From: Thiohalocapsa sp.
GTDB lineage: Bacteria; Pseudomonadota; Gammaproteobacteria; Chromatiales; Chromatiaceae
Reading direction: 5' to 3'
Assembly: GCA_021736785.1 (NCBI GenBank)
Contig: JAIPFF010000017.1
Span: 1-64,000, forward strand
Length of the DNA: 64,000 bases
The notes under the pieces: generated by a model
Databases searched by the model: none
What the model saw: the letters and a program-made list of their open reading frames with translations, nothing else
Told to the model about the DNA's origin: nothing
In this document: one piece after another, positions 11,683 through 21,000 of the stretch
Numbering within the stretch: the stretch's first letter is position 1
Layout: every line of letters begins with the position of its first letter
Translations under genes and position numbers: made by a program

Positions 11683-11885
11683 CGCGTCGCCAGACCACCG
11701 CCTGCCGGGCCGTTTCTCGCGCCCTTTGTCGGGCCGTAGTGGAGGCGCCGGCGGATGCGCATTTGAATCCACGCGCATTTTCAGGTTGTAATCCGGCGCC
11801 AACGGCTTAACTTCCGACATACGCGACGCTGTTCATCGAAATGCACCCGCTGTCGCGATTTTGAACAACCCAAATGGTGGAAATC

Positions 11886-12047
11886 ATGACCAAGCGCACC
11901 AAGACTGCTCTCACTGCCGGCCTGCTCGGCCTTCTGTTCAGCTTCTCCGTCGTCGGCACCGCGACCGCCGGCGACGGCAAGAGCTGCGACGGCAAGAAGA
12001 AGGGCGACACGGCGGCGACCGTCGTGCAGCAGCTGCCCGCCGCCTAA
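11886..12047 (+). CDS. 53-residue exported peptide
   Basis: A short gene from ATG 11886 with GGTGG upstream and immediately followed by a strong terminator, which supports real expression. The peptide has a clear Sec signal (KRTKTALTAGLLGLLFSFSV, cleavage near TATAG at residue 28) and a mature tail of about 25 residues with one Cys and a Lys-rich GKKKG patch. I know no family for it. It is monocistronic between pgm and the Prx-Grx gene. Confidence 0.6.
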   Translation: MTKRTKTALTAGLLGLLFSFSVVGTATAGDGKSCDGKKKGDTAATVVQQLPAA

Positions 12048-12115
12048 AGCCCACGCGAAGCGGCCGCACGGCCGCGCTCGTGCCAGCCAGCCGCCGATTC
12101 ATTCGGCAGCACGCC

Positions 12116-12150
12116 AAAAACCCCGCCCAGCTCGCTTGGACGGGGTTTTT
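12116..12150 (+). terminator. Rho-independent terminator
   Basis: AAAAACCCCG (12116-12125) pairs with CGGGGTTTTT (12141-12150) across a 15-base loop that can itself fold. It is followed by a T-run and sits about 70 bases after the 53-residue ORF. The symmetric A/T runs would let it work in both directions. Confidence 0.85.
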
Positions 12151-12578
12151 GATTTGACGGGGTATCCGGAGATGGTTCGCCCCGGGGCTGTCTTCGACTG
12201 ACGTCGACTTCCGGCGCCGGGTCTCGAAGGGCGAGGTCTGAACGCCGAGGGGAGGCGGACCACCCGCGTCCGAGAGCCACACGGGCAGCGTCTGCGGGCC
12301 GCGTGTGATGGCGAAATCGGTGAGCTCCGTCACAAGAACGCATGGCCGCGGCCGCGCGGATGATGCTTGTCATCGACCGCAACGACACGTCCCCCCGACC
12401 ATGGGGCGATATGGGCTCGCATGACGTTGCTCTTTCATCGGCTGTACCGATCGATACGATCATATCAATCCATTTTGAAGATGATCTCCGGTGCTTTACC
12501 TTATGCACCGTACGCAGGGCAAACGATGCCCCGCCCGATTTCAACCCATTCAATCAACCCCAAACGGAGCTTTACGCT
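12151..12578. other. intergenic region ahead of the Prx-Grx gene
   Basis: About 430 bases with no convincing gene. The open frame that continues upstream of 12579 lacks a ribosome-binding site and is not protein-like. A relatively AT-rich patch near 12445-12485 (GATCGATACGATCATATCAA) probably carries the promoter. I could not define boxes or a clear OxyR site. Confidence 0.4.
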
Positions 12579-13319
12579 ATGTTCGAAGATCGCACTGGCC
12601 AGTCTGTCCCCCAAGTCACCTTCCGCACCCGCTCGGATCACGACTGGGTGGACGTCACCACCGACGAACTGTTCAAGGGCAAGACCGTCGTCGTCTTTTC
12701 GTTGCCGGGCGCCTTTACGCCGACCTGCTCGTCGTCGCACGTGCCGCGTTACAACCAGTTGGCGCCGCTGTTCAAGCAGCACGGCGTGGACGACATCATC
12801 TGCATGTCCGTCAACGACGCCTTCGTCATGAACGCGTGGAAGGAAGAGCAGAACGCCGACAACATCCGCTTCATCCCCGACGGTAACGGCGAATTCACGG
12901 AGGGCATGGGCCTGCTGGTGGACAAGGACGACCTGGGCTTCGGCAAGCGCTCCTGGCGTTACTCCATGCTGGTCAAGGACGGCGTCGTCGACAAGATGTT
13001 CATCGAGCCGGAAGAGGCGGGCGACCCCTACGGCGTGTCCGATGCCGACACCATGCTGGCCTATGTCGCGCCCGAGGCGGCCAAGCCCGTGGATGTGACC
13101 GTCTTCACCCGTCGCGGCTGCCCGTTCTGCGCCAAGGCCAAGACCATGCTGAAGGAGGCCGGCTACGACTACGAGGAGCTGGTACTGAACCGCGATTACA
13201 CTGAAGAGACGCTGCGGGCCGTGGCCAACGCCACCAGTGTGCCGCAGGTGTTCATCAACGGCGAGAAGATCGGCGGCTCCGACGACCTCGAAGCCTGGAT
13301 GGCCAGCCGCAAGGCCTAA
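12579..13319 (+). CDS. peroxiredoxin-glutaredoxin fusion (hybrid Prx5/Grx)
   Basis: A 246-residue fusion. Residues 1-160 are a Prx5-type peroxiredoxin with the peroxidatic site [14 protein letters not shown] (Cys50). Residues 170-246 are a glutaredoxin with CPFC (Cys181, Cys184), [15 protein letters not shown] and an ending SDDLEAW. Such hybrids reduce hydrogen and alkyl peroxides using glutathione directly, and are known from Haemophilus and purple sulfur bacteria. The start is the ATG at 12579 with ACGGAG nine bases upstream. Glutathione reductase follows 300 bases later on the same strand, giving a complete NADPH-GSH-peroxide chain. Confidence 0.95.
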   Translation: MFEDRTGQSVPQVTFRTRSDHDWVDVTTDELFKGKTVVVFSLPGAFTPTCSSSHVPRYNQLAPLFKQHGVDDIICMSVNDAFVMNAWKEEQNADNIRFIPDGNGEFTEGMGLLVDKDDLGFGKRSWRYSMLVKDGVVDKMFIEPEEAGDPYGVSDADTMLAYVAPEAAKPVDVTVFTRRGCPFCAKAKTMLKEAGYDYEELVLNRDYTEETLRAVANATSVPQVFINGEKIGGSDDLEAWMASRKA

Positions 13320-13622
13320 CGCCGAACGAGAGTCAAAAGGCACGACGCAAAACGGCGCATGGAGGCGCCGTTGCGTGCCGATTCGCGCTCGCGCACAGGC
13401 GTTCGCATGTCCCGGCCGTCCCGGCGGGTCGACATGCCCGATCGCAACCGCCGCCGCCTGCGGGAGGCGGCCCCTGTTTCAGACGCCGGTTGTCCAGTGC
13501 AACCGGTTATATTTTGCCGAGCACGCTGCGTTTCGGGGCTCGGTCGCCCGGTACCATCCGGCGCGATCGCCGCTGCAATGCGGCCGCGACCCACGATTCA
13601 CGATCGCCTTTGGAGTCAACCA
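13320..13622. other. spacer between Prx-Grx and gor with a hairpin
   Basis: About 300 bases without a gene. AACGGCGC (13351-13358) pairs with GCGCCGTT (13365-13372) just after the Prx-Grx stop; no T-run follows, so it could be a weak terminator or a processing site. The open frame leading into gor from 13359 is Arg-rich and not protein-like. Confidence 0.4.
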
Positions 13623-14987
13623 GTGGACAAGCATTTCGATCTCATCGCCATCGGCGGCGGTAGCGGCGGCCTCGCGGTCGCGGAGAAGGCCGCCCAATAC
13701 GGCAAGCGTGTCGCCATCATCGAGGCCGCCAAGCTCGGCGGCACCTGCGTGAATGTCGGCTGTGTGCCCAAGAAGGTCATGTGGTATGCCGCCAACTTGG
13801 CCGAGGCCGTGCGTGGCGCGCCGGATTACGGTGTGCAGGCGGAACTGCGCGGTATCGACTGGAAGACTCTGGTCGACGGCCGCGAGGGCTTTATACAAGG
13901 CATCCTCGATTACTGGACCGGCTATGTCGCCGGTGAAGGCATTACCCGGATCGAGGGTTTTGCGCGCTTCGTCGACGCACGCACGGTGGAAGTCGACGGC
14001 ACCCAGTACACGGCCGACCATATCGTCGTCGCCACCGGCGGGCGTCCCATCGTGCCGCCGGTTCCGGGGTCCGAGCTCGGGATCACCTCCGACGGCTTCT
14101 TTGCGCTGGAGCAGCAGCCCAAGCGCGTCTGCGTCGTCGGCGGCGGCTACATCGGCGTCGAGCTTGCCGGTGTGCTGAAGGCGCTGGGCTCGGACGTCAC
14201 CGTGGTGGCGCTCGAAAGCCGGGTACTCGAGACCTTCGATCCGATCGTCAGCGAGACGGTCGCCCACAACATGGCGCACGATGGCATCGAGATGCACCTG
14301 CCGTTCGCGGTCGCATCGCTCGAGCGCCAGGGCGAGAGTATCGCGGTGTTTGCCCGCGACGGCGAAGTGTTGTCCGGTTTCGATACGGTCATCTGGGCGG
14401 TCGGGCGGCGGCCCAATACCGATCAGCTGAACCTGGAGGCCGCCGGCATCGAGCTGCTGCCGAATGGCATCGTGCCCACGGATGCCTACCAGAACACCGG
14501 CGTCTCCGGCATCTACGCCATCGGCGACATCACCGGCCGCGCTCCGCTGACGCCCGTAGCGATCGCTGCCGGGCGCCGCCTGGCGGACCGTTTGTTCAAC
14601 GATCAGCCCGACCGGCGCCTGGACTATGAAAATATCCCGACGGTCGTGTTCGCGCACCCGCCGGTGGGCAGCGTCGGCATGACCGAGGCCGAGGCCCGAG
14701 CCACCGGCAAAGCACCCGTGACCATCTACCAGACCGACTTCCAGCCAATGCGCTATGCGTTGAACCGCCAGGGTCCGCGTACCGCGATGAAACTGGTCTG
14801 CGTCGGCGAGGAAGAGCGGGTCGTCGGCATCCACATGGTCGGCGACGGCATCGACGAGATGCTGCAGGGTTTCGCGGTCGCCGTGAAGATGGGCGCAACC
14901 AAGGCCGACTTCGACAACACCGTTGCGATTCATCCGGTCAGCGCCGAGGAACTGGTGACGCTGAAAGAGCCCCACGCCGACGAGTGA
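13623..14987 (+). CDS. gor: glutathione-disulfide reductase
   Basis: A 454-residue FAD flavoenzyme that reduces GSSG with NADPH. It shows the FAD loop [15 protein letters not shown], the redox disulfide [13 protein letters not shown] (Cys42/Cys47), the NAD(P) loop [13 protein letters not shown], the second FAD motif [16 protein letters not shown] and the C-terminal HPVSAEE carrying the catalytic His/Glu. The start is the GTG at 13623 with GGAG seven bases upstream. It lies downstream of the peroxiredoxin-glutaredoxin fusion, whose glutathione it would regenerate. Confidence 0.95.
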   Translation: MDKHFDLIAIGGGSGGLAVAEKAAQYGKRVAIIEAAKLGGTCVNVGCVPKKVMWYAANLAEAVRGAPDYGVQAELRGIDWKTLVDGREGFIQGILDYWTGYVAGEGITRIEGFARFVDARTVEVDGTQYTADHIVVATGGRPIVPPVPGSELGITSDGFFALEQQPKRVCVVGGGYIGVELAGVLKALGSDVTVVALESRVLETFDPIVSETVAHNMAHDGIEMHLPFAVASLERQGESIAVFARDGEVLSGFDTVIWAVGRRPNTDQLNLEAAGIELLPNGIVPTDAYQNTGVSGIYAIGDITGRAPLTPVAIAAGRRLADRLFNDQPDRRLDYENIPTVVFAHPPVGSVGMTEAEARATGKAPVTIYQTDFQPMRYALNRQGPRTAMKLVCVGEEERVVGIHMVGDGIDEMLQGFAVAVKMGATKADFDNTVAIHPVSAEELVTLKEPHADE

Positions 14988-15212
14988 GCCCCTCTGCCGC
15001 GGCCGGCCGATGGCCGGTCGCGGTTTCTGTCTGCCCGCGCGCACCCAACGGTCCTTTTCTGTCCGGTCGCCCCGTCCTGGCCGGCCCGTCCCGTCTTGAT
15101 CCCCGCATCGTACCGGCGTCGTCCCGACGCTGTGATCGATCATGCAGGCTCGCCGGCTGCTCCGTGATGGCGGCGTTCGCCATGCTGTCCTGTCTTCGCC
15201 ACGCTGTCCCGC

Positions 15213-15266
15213 CTTCGCCTTCGCCTTCGCCTTCGCCTTCGCCTTCGCCTTCGCCTTCGCCTTCGC
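15213..15266. repeat. hexanucleotide microsatellite (CTTCGC)9
   Basis: Nine uninterrupted CTTCGC units in non-coding DNA, about 245 bases before the pilV start and about 100 bases upstream of the candidate pil promoter. Perfect repeats of this length are prone to slipped-strand changes. Confidence 0.97.
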
Positions 15267-15367
15267 CGCCTGTCGACGTTGCACGGCTGTCATCGGTTGC
15301 AGGGAGCGCTTCAGAGCGAGTTTCCGGCCACCGGATCCACGCCGTTAGCGATTTATACGAAACGTGC

Positions 15368-15396
15368 TCGACTTTTCTCGATCGTAGACATATAGT
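15368..15396 (+). promoter_or_regulatory. candidate sigma-70 promoter of the minor pilin operon
   Basis: TCGACT (15368-15373), a 17-base spacer, then TATAGT (15391-15396), in a locally AT-rich patch. Matches to consensus are 4/6 and 5/6. It would leave a leader of about 110 bases before pilV. Confidence 0.45.
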
Positions 15397-15510
15397 TTTC
15401 ACAACTGGAATCGATACGTGTCCGGCGCGATCGGCTCGGCTGGCTCCCGTGGCCCGAGAATCAGAGTCGCCGTGCACAATCCAGCCAGTGTCGCTTTGCG
15501 GAGGGCTTTT

Positions 15511-16023
15511 ATGCATGCGAAAGACTTGCCGCTCGGGAGGGTGCAGCAGCGCGGGTTCACGCTGATCGAGGTCTTGGTGACCCTGGTTGTGGTCGCGATC
15601 GGTGCATTCGGACTCGCGGCGCTGCAACTCACGGGCATGCGCAGCAATTACAGCGCCTTTCAGCGTACACAGGCGACATTGGCCGTCAACGACCTGGTCG
15701 ACCGCGTTCAAGGCGCCCCGGAGCTGTTTCGCGGCCGCCGGCTCGACACCGCGTCGGCGACCGGCCATGCCGTCTTCGACGCTTGGCGCGACGAACTGCT
15801 GCGGCTTGGTCTCGGTGAACCGTCGCGAGACCGCCGCTTGGGCGAGTTGGACTGCACAGCCGGTAATCGCTGCGGGTCGGGGCACTGCGCCGTCGCCGTG
15901 CGATGGGACGACTCGCGTGCCGAGGCGCCGCCTCCGGTCGTCACTCCGCCCGCGGAAGCGTCCCGTGACGTTTCCGAGCTTGCTTTTCATGTCTGTACGC
16001 GGCTGCCTTTGCCGGCTCGGTAG
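15511..16023 (+). CDS. pilV: type IV pilus minor pilin PilV
   Basis: A 170-residue prepilin. The cleavage site is G15|F16 in QQRGFTLIEVLVTLVV, with Glu at mature position 5, followed by a hydrophobic helix. The rest fits PilV (ALQLTGMRSNYSAFQRTQA) with cysteines in the globular part. The start is the ATG at 15511 with GGAGG upstream. Minor pilins form the tip complex that primes pilus assembly with PilY1. First gene of pilV-pilW-pilX-pilY1-pilE; its stop abuts the pilW ATG. Confidence 0.85.
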   Translation: MHAKDLPLGRVQQRGFTLIEVLVTLVVVAIGAFGLAALQLTGMRSNYSAFQRTQATLAVNDLVDRVQGAPELFRGRRLDTASATGHAVFDAWRDELLRLGLGEPSRDRRLGELDCTAGNRCGSGHCAVAVRWDDSRAEAPPPVVTPPAEASRDVSELAFHVCTRLPLPAR

Positions 16024-17430
16024 ATGCGCGTGCGCGACGTCAACGCAATCGAGCTTGGAGGGCGTTCCGGGACTGTCGCGGCCGCGGCTACCGCGGCCGG
16101 TCCGACCCTGGCGGCAGCCCGATTGCGCGGTTTCTCGCTGGTCGAGTTGATGGTTGCAACGGCCGTCGGCGCGATCCTGCTGCTTGGCCTCACCGATGTG
16201 ATGATCGACAGCAAGACCGCCTACGAGCGCGAGGAGCAGTTCGCCCGCCTGCAGGAGAGCGGACGGGTCGCGGCGCTGGCCGTCGCCCGTCAACTGCGCC
16301 GTAATCGCTCCATGGCTTGCCGGAGTCTCGGCGCCCATGCGGCGCTCGGCACACTCTCGGTGAAGGCCTGCGCCCTGCTGGATCTCGAGGCCGGCGAGCC
16401 CTGCGACACGGATGCCGTGCTGCGCCCCGGTGGCCATCTGCTGGCGCCGGAGCGCGCGCTTGGCTACGACGCCGCCGATGCAGGCAGCACTTGGTGGCTG
16501 GAGGATCTGCCGGCGGCCGGCCGGGCGAATGTGGCCGAGCGCTGGTTGCGCGGTGATGTGCTGGTGATCTGGGGCGTCGCCGATGACGGGGTCGGGCTGC
16601 GCCAGCCGGTGGGAGCGAGCAGGGACGGGCCGTTGCAGCTCGACGCCCTGCATCCGCGCATGTCGCAGCGCGCCCCTGTGCTGATCACGGACTGCCAGCA
16701 TGCCGACGTTTTCGAGATCACCGGTCCGGACGACGCCCGGCAAAGTAGTGCCCGGCCCTACCTGACCCACGGACGGGCGGCGCCGAGGCTCGGTGCCGGC
16801 AACGCCTCCGAGTATCTCGCCAGGGCTTATGACTGGCGACCCTCGCGGTCGGCGGCCGGGCGTCGAATCGCGGCACCGGGTGTACCTGCGCGGGTGCATG
16901 CGCTCGACTACGACGTCTATTTCGTTTGCTGCGCCGACCTGGATACCGGTCGCCTGCAGAGCGGTGCCGATGTGCGCCGCTGCGAGGCCGGCGGGCGCAA
17001 CGCCGACACCGACCGCTTTCGGCCGTCCTTGTGCGGTTGGAATCTTCGAACCGCGCGCTCGCAGCCGCTGGTGACCGATATCGCCGACCTGCGGATCACC
17101 TATAGCGGCGACCGCGACGGCGACGGCCGCCTCGACTTCTTTGCTCACGACCAGTCCCTCAATCCGACCGCGGGCTGGGTCCATCGCCAGCGTGCCTGGG
17201 CGGCCGTGCAAAGCGCCGACGTGGAGGTGCTCGCGGCGTCGCCGCGCGCGACCGGTGTCCTCGAGCCTGCGCCCGCGGCAAGGCAGCACTGGCCACCCAA
17301 CGGCGCCGGCAGCGGAGGCCTGCACCCGGACACCCTCGGCGCGGGACTGGCCCCCGAACGCCGTCTGCACAAGCGCTTTCGGATGACCGTGGTCATGCGT
17401 GCGCGAACCCCTTGGTCGGCCCGACCCTGA
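16024..17430 (+). CDS. pilW: type IV pilus minor pilin PilW
   Basis: A 468-residue protein whose ATG directly follows the pilV stop. The prepilin site is G36|F37 in LRGFSLVELMVATAVGAILL, giving a long 36-residue leader. Downstream are DSKTAYEREEQFARLQESGR, typical of PilW, and a large Cys-containing globular part. An IADLRITYSGDRDGDGRLDF segment near the C-terminus matches the usual PilW ending. At 468 residues it is longer than many PilW proteins. The real start may lie inside the leader, but no better ATG is in frame. Confidence 0.85.
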   Translation: MRVRDVNAIELGGRSGTVAAAATAAGPTLAAARLRGFSLVELMVATAVGAILLLGLTDVMIDSKTAYEREEQFARLQESGRVAALAVARQLRRNRSMACRSLGAHAALGTLSVKACALLDLEAGEPCDTDAVLRPGGHLLAPERALGYDAADAGSTWWLEDLPAAGRANVAERWLRGDVLVIWGVADDGVGLRQPVGASRDGPLQLDALHPRMSQRAPVLITDCQHADVFEITGPDDARQSSARPYLTHGRAAPRLGAGNASEYLARAYDWRPSRSAAGRRIAAPGVPARVHALDYDVYFVCCADLDTGRLQSGADVRRCEAGGRNADTDRFRPSLCGWNLRTARSQPLVTDIADLRITYSGDRDGDGRLDFFAHDQSLNPTAGWVHRQRAWAAVQSADVEVLAASPRATGVLEPAPAARQHWPPNGAGSGGLHPDTLGAGLAPERRLHKRFRMTVVMRARTPWSARP

Positions 17431-17447
17431 CTCGAGGATTTTTTCCT

Positions 17448-18068
17448 ATGTCTATCGATGCGCTTGATTCCGTCGAGCACCGTTGCCGGGCGACGACGCC
17501 GGCGCGCCGCTGTCCTCAGGCCGGTGTGGTCTTGATCTCGGGCTTGGTGCTGTTGTTGGTGATGACGATCTTCGGTGTCGGCGCCGTGCAGACGACGGTG
17601 CTGCAGGAGCGTATCGCCGGCAATCTGCGCGAGAGCGGACTCGCGCTGCAGGCGGCCGAGGCCGCGCTGCAGGCGGCGCTGAGCGGGATCGAAGCGCTCG
17701 ACGAGCCGCCGGCGGCCGATACCACCGATGCGACGATGCGCTGCGCGCGGGCGCTGGTGCCGGCGCGGACCGGCTTTCGCGCCGCGGGCTGCTCGCGGCT
17801 GCCGGAGGTGCTGGCGCTATGGGAGGGCGAGGAGCCGGATTCGAGCGCCGGGATCCCTTACGAGGCCTTTAGCGACGCGGCGCTGCCCGATGTCTACCGC
17901 CAGCCGCGCGCCTATCTGGAATTACGCCATGTGCCGCCGCTCGATGCGCAAGCCGCGGCGAACGGAGCCGGGTCGTACTACGTGACGGTCACCGCTGTCG
18001 GTTTCGGTCGAAATGCCAGGGCCCGCGCCGTGGTGCAATCGACCGTTGATCGGAATTTTGCTCGCTGA
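17448..18068 (+). CDS. pilX: type IV pilus assembly protein PilX
   Basis: A 206-residue protein. The N-terminal QAGVVLISGLVLLLVMTIFG hydrophobic segment and IAGNLRESGLALQAAEAALQA are typical of PilX; the GxxLI-type start replaces the classical GFTLIE. The start is the ATG at 17448 with GAGG upstream, 17 bases after the pilW stop. It acts with PilV, PilW, PilE and PilY1 in the inner-membrane minor pilin complex. Confidence 0.85.
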   Translation: MSIDALDSVEHRCRATTPARRCPQAGVVLISGLVLLLVMTIFGVGAVQTTVLQERIAGNLRESGLALQAAEAALQAALSGIEALDEPPAADTTDATMRCARALVPARTGFRAAGCSRLPEVLALWEGEEPDSSAGIPYEAFSDAALPDVYRQPRAYLELRHVPPLDAQAAANGAGSYYVTVTAVGFGRNARARAVVQSTVDRNFAR

Positions 18069-18077
18069 GCGGTCGCA

Positions 18078-21000
18078 ATGCTTCGCCGAGCCGATAACCC
18101 CGCCTCGCGCACCCGGAGCGCTCGCGTTGCGGCGATCACCCTCGCCGCGGTGCTTGCTTATCCGTGGGCATTGCCGTCGACTGCCGCCGACATCGACGTA
18201 TCGCCGGTGCCGCCCGGCCTGCTGCGCGATGCGCCGCCGAACCTGATCCTCACCGTCGACAACGCGGCCTCCATGGCCCGTGCGTTCAGTCCGAGCGCGC
18301 TCGCCGGGTACGCGTCCGGCGCCGCTTTTACGTCGCCGGATGTCAACCGGCTCTACTACGATCCGTCGCGGCTATACCGGCCCGGTCTCGACGCCGACGG
18401 GCTATCTCTCGGCGATGCCGACTTCGCTGCCGCGGTCTTGTACCCCTATCTCGGTGAAGGCTGCCGCACCCCCGCGCCGATCGACTTGCGCATCGCCTAC
18501 CGCGTCGTTTACGACGATCCGCCGCCGACGCGCTGCAGCCGCGGCGGGGAAGGGCCGGCCGGGGGCGAGGCCGCCGACGCGCCTTCCCACGCGCCTCCCT
18601 ACGCGCCTCCCGGCCCCGCCTACTACCACCTCTACGACCCGAGCAACCGCTACGATCCGTCCGGGACGATACCGCCGCGGGACTGCGGTCCGGCAGGCTT
18701 CGGTTCTGCAGTGACCGGCGCCGTTTCCGGCTCCGGTTCCAGTTCCGGCGCAGGTGCAGGCTTCGGCTGCCGGCGCTGCGGCGACGACTTCGCCTCGCCG
18801 GCACCCGGTACCCCCGATCAATGCTTCGACCGTATCGTCGTCGGCAGCGCGGCGGACTTGGCGATAAGCCGTTGCGCTGACGTCGCGCGCTCGGCGGACA
18901 ACCCCACCGGCTTGAAGCTGCGGGGGCGTCTCGCCGGCGTCGACTGCGTGCCTCGCGCGCTGTCCGGCGACGCCGCCCCCGCGGCCGCGGACGCCGAGAC
19001 CAACTTCGCCAACTGGCTCGTTTACCATCGCTCTCGGCTGCTGCGTGCCAAGACCCTGCTGTCGCACCTGCTGCACGCATTGAGTCCCGCCACCCGGCTT
19101 GCCTACCAAACCACGGACGCGACGAGTACGCTCGCCACCGACGACGGGGGCCCGCTGGCGCCGCGCTTCTCGACGCCGGGACGATCGAAGACCGAGATCT
19201 TCGACTGGCTGTTCGCGCTGCGGGCCGAGGGGCCGGGTCTGCTGCAGGCCGCGCATGCGCGGGCCGGCGTGTTCGTGGCCGGCGGGATCGCGCAAGCAGA
19301 CGACATTGCGCTGCACCGCTTGCAGCCAAGGCTGTCGGAAAGGCGCAGCTGCGGCGCCGGCTGCAGGCGGAATCTGCACCTCGTTGTCTCCGACGGTGAA
19401 TGGCGCGACGTCTGGGCCGGTGGTGGCGAGCCTTGGCCCTGTCCCGCCTCCGCCGCCGGCTGCGGCTATGCGCCCGACGACGACGGCCGCGGCGCGCCGC
19501 TGCCCGGGAACCCATTCGGTATCGGCCGCTATCACCCTAGCGGCGAGGGCGCCCTCCCCTACGCCGACGACAATGTCGGCATGCTGGCGGACCTTTCCTT
19601 CCGCTTCTGGCGCGGCGACCTCGATCCCGACGCGCCGAATCTGCTGCCGCCGCGGATGCCCTTTTTCGGCGAAGGGGACGATACCGACACCGCGTTCTGG
19701 CACCCGGGCAATGATCCCGCAACTTGGCAGCACCTGAACCTGTATGCAATCGGCTTCGGCGGCGGGGCCGTGGAGCCGTTGGAGGCCTGGCCATTCGGGC
19801 GCTACGGCGCCGACGGCGAAGGCGTTGCGAAGCATACGCTCGCCGAGGACGGTTTTCCGTCGGTCGATGCGGCTGTTTACGACAACGACGCGGCGGTGGG
19901 CGATGCCGGCGGCGGCGCGGATGCCGCGGGAGCTTCCGGCACCGGCGCTGGCATAGGCACCGGCACTGGCGATGCCGCGGCGCCGGGCCCGGCGGCGCGC
20001 GCGGACGACCTGTATCACGCCGTGCTGAATGCTCGCGGCCGCTATGCGGATTCGGCACGGGCCGGGCACTTGATCGGCGAACTGACCGACGTGCTCGACA
20101 CCGTGCGTACCGCCGATGTCCGGCAGGCGACGAGCGCGCCGCTCGTGGTGAGCCGTGCGCGCGTCGACGAGCAGACGCTGCTGCTTCAGACGCGGCTCGA
20201 CAGCGATGGTTGGAGCGGCGATCTGCTGGCGTTCCGCGTCTCGCGGGGCAGCGGCAGCCCGCCTTGCCCGGGGCGTGAGCTCGGCAGCCCGTGCGGCTTT
20301 CCCGAGCACCCGCTTTGGCGAGCATCCGAGCAGCTGCCGGCGCCGGGCGCGCGGGTGATCTTTACCTCCGCCGACGGCGAGCCCGCCGTATTTCGCCCGG
20401 GTATTTTCAGCGTGCTGTCGAAGTCGCAGCAGCGCGGCCTGCTCGGCTGCGCGCCGAACCGACCCGCGATCGGCGATTTCGCTTTCTGCCGGCTCGACCG
20501 CCCGCTGCCCGCGGGCGATCCGCGGCGAGTGACGGCGGAAGCGCGGATCGCCTATTTGCGCGGCGAGCGGTCCGCCGGCGACGGTGCGCCAAAGGCCGAC
20601 TCGAGCGCTCCGAGTGCCGGCGCAGATCCCGTTGCGAGCTTCCGGGTCCGCCGCGGCCTGCTCGGCGATATGGTCAACAGCACCCCGGTGGTTGTGGGGC
20701 CGCCGAAAGGATGCTATGCCGACCCGGACTATGCCGCCTTTCGCGCCCGACACGAGGAACGGCCCGAGGTGGTCTATGCAGGGGCCAACGACGGCATGCT
20801 GCATGCGTTCTCGGCCACAAGCGGCGTCGAGACCTTCGCCTATGTTCCCGAGGCGATATATGCGCGGCTGGCAGACCTCACCGAGCCGGGCTACGGCGAC
20901 AGCATCCCCAAGCGCGCATTTGTCGACGGCGGTATCGCCACCGCCGACGTGCGGATCACCGACCGGCGCGGACGCACGGCCTGGCGCACGGTGTTGATCG

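Larger units (their letters stand above)
14988..15510. other. long intergenic region ahead of the pilin operon
   Basis: About 520 bases with no gene I can support. It holds a perfect CTTCGC tandem repeat (15213-15266) and a candidate promoter (15368-15396). Open frames crossing the repeat encode only Ala/Phe, Pro/Ser or Lys/Ala runs and are artefacts of it. Confidence 0.6.

Noticed and set aside
13479-15293. 604-codon minus-strand frame beginning with Lys-Ala repeats
   Set aside because: Created by the CTTCGC repeat and antisense to gor.
14938-17370. 810-codon minus-strand frame with Glu-Gly repeats
   Set aside because: Antisense to pilV and pilW; the Glu-Gly run is the CTTCGC repeat read in reverse.
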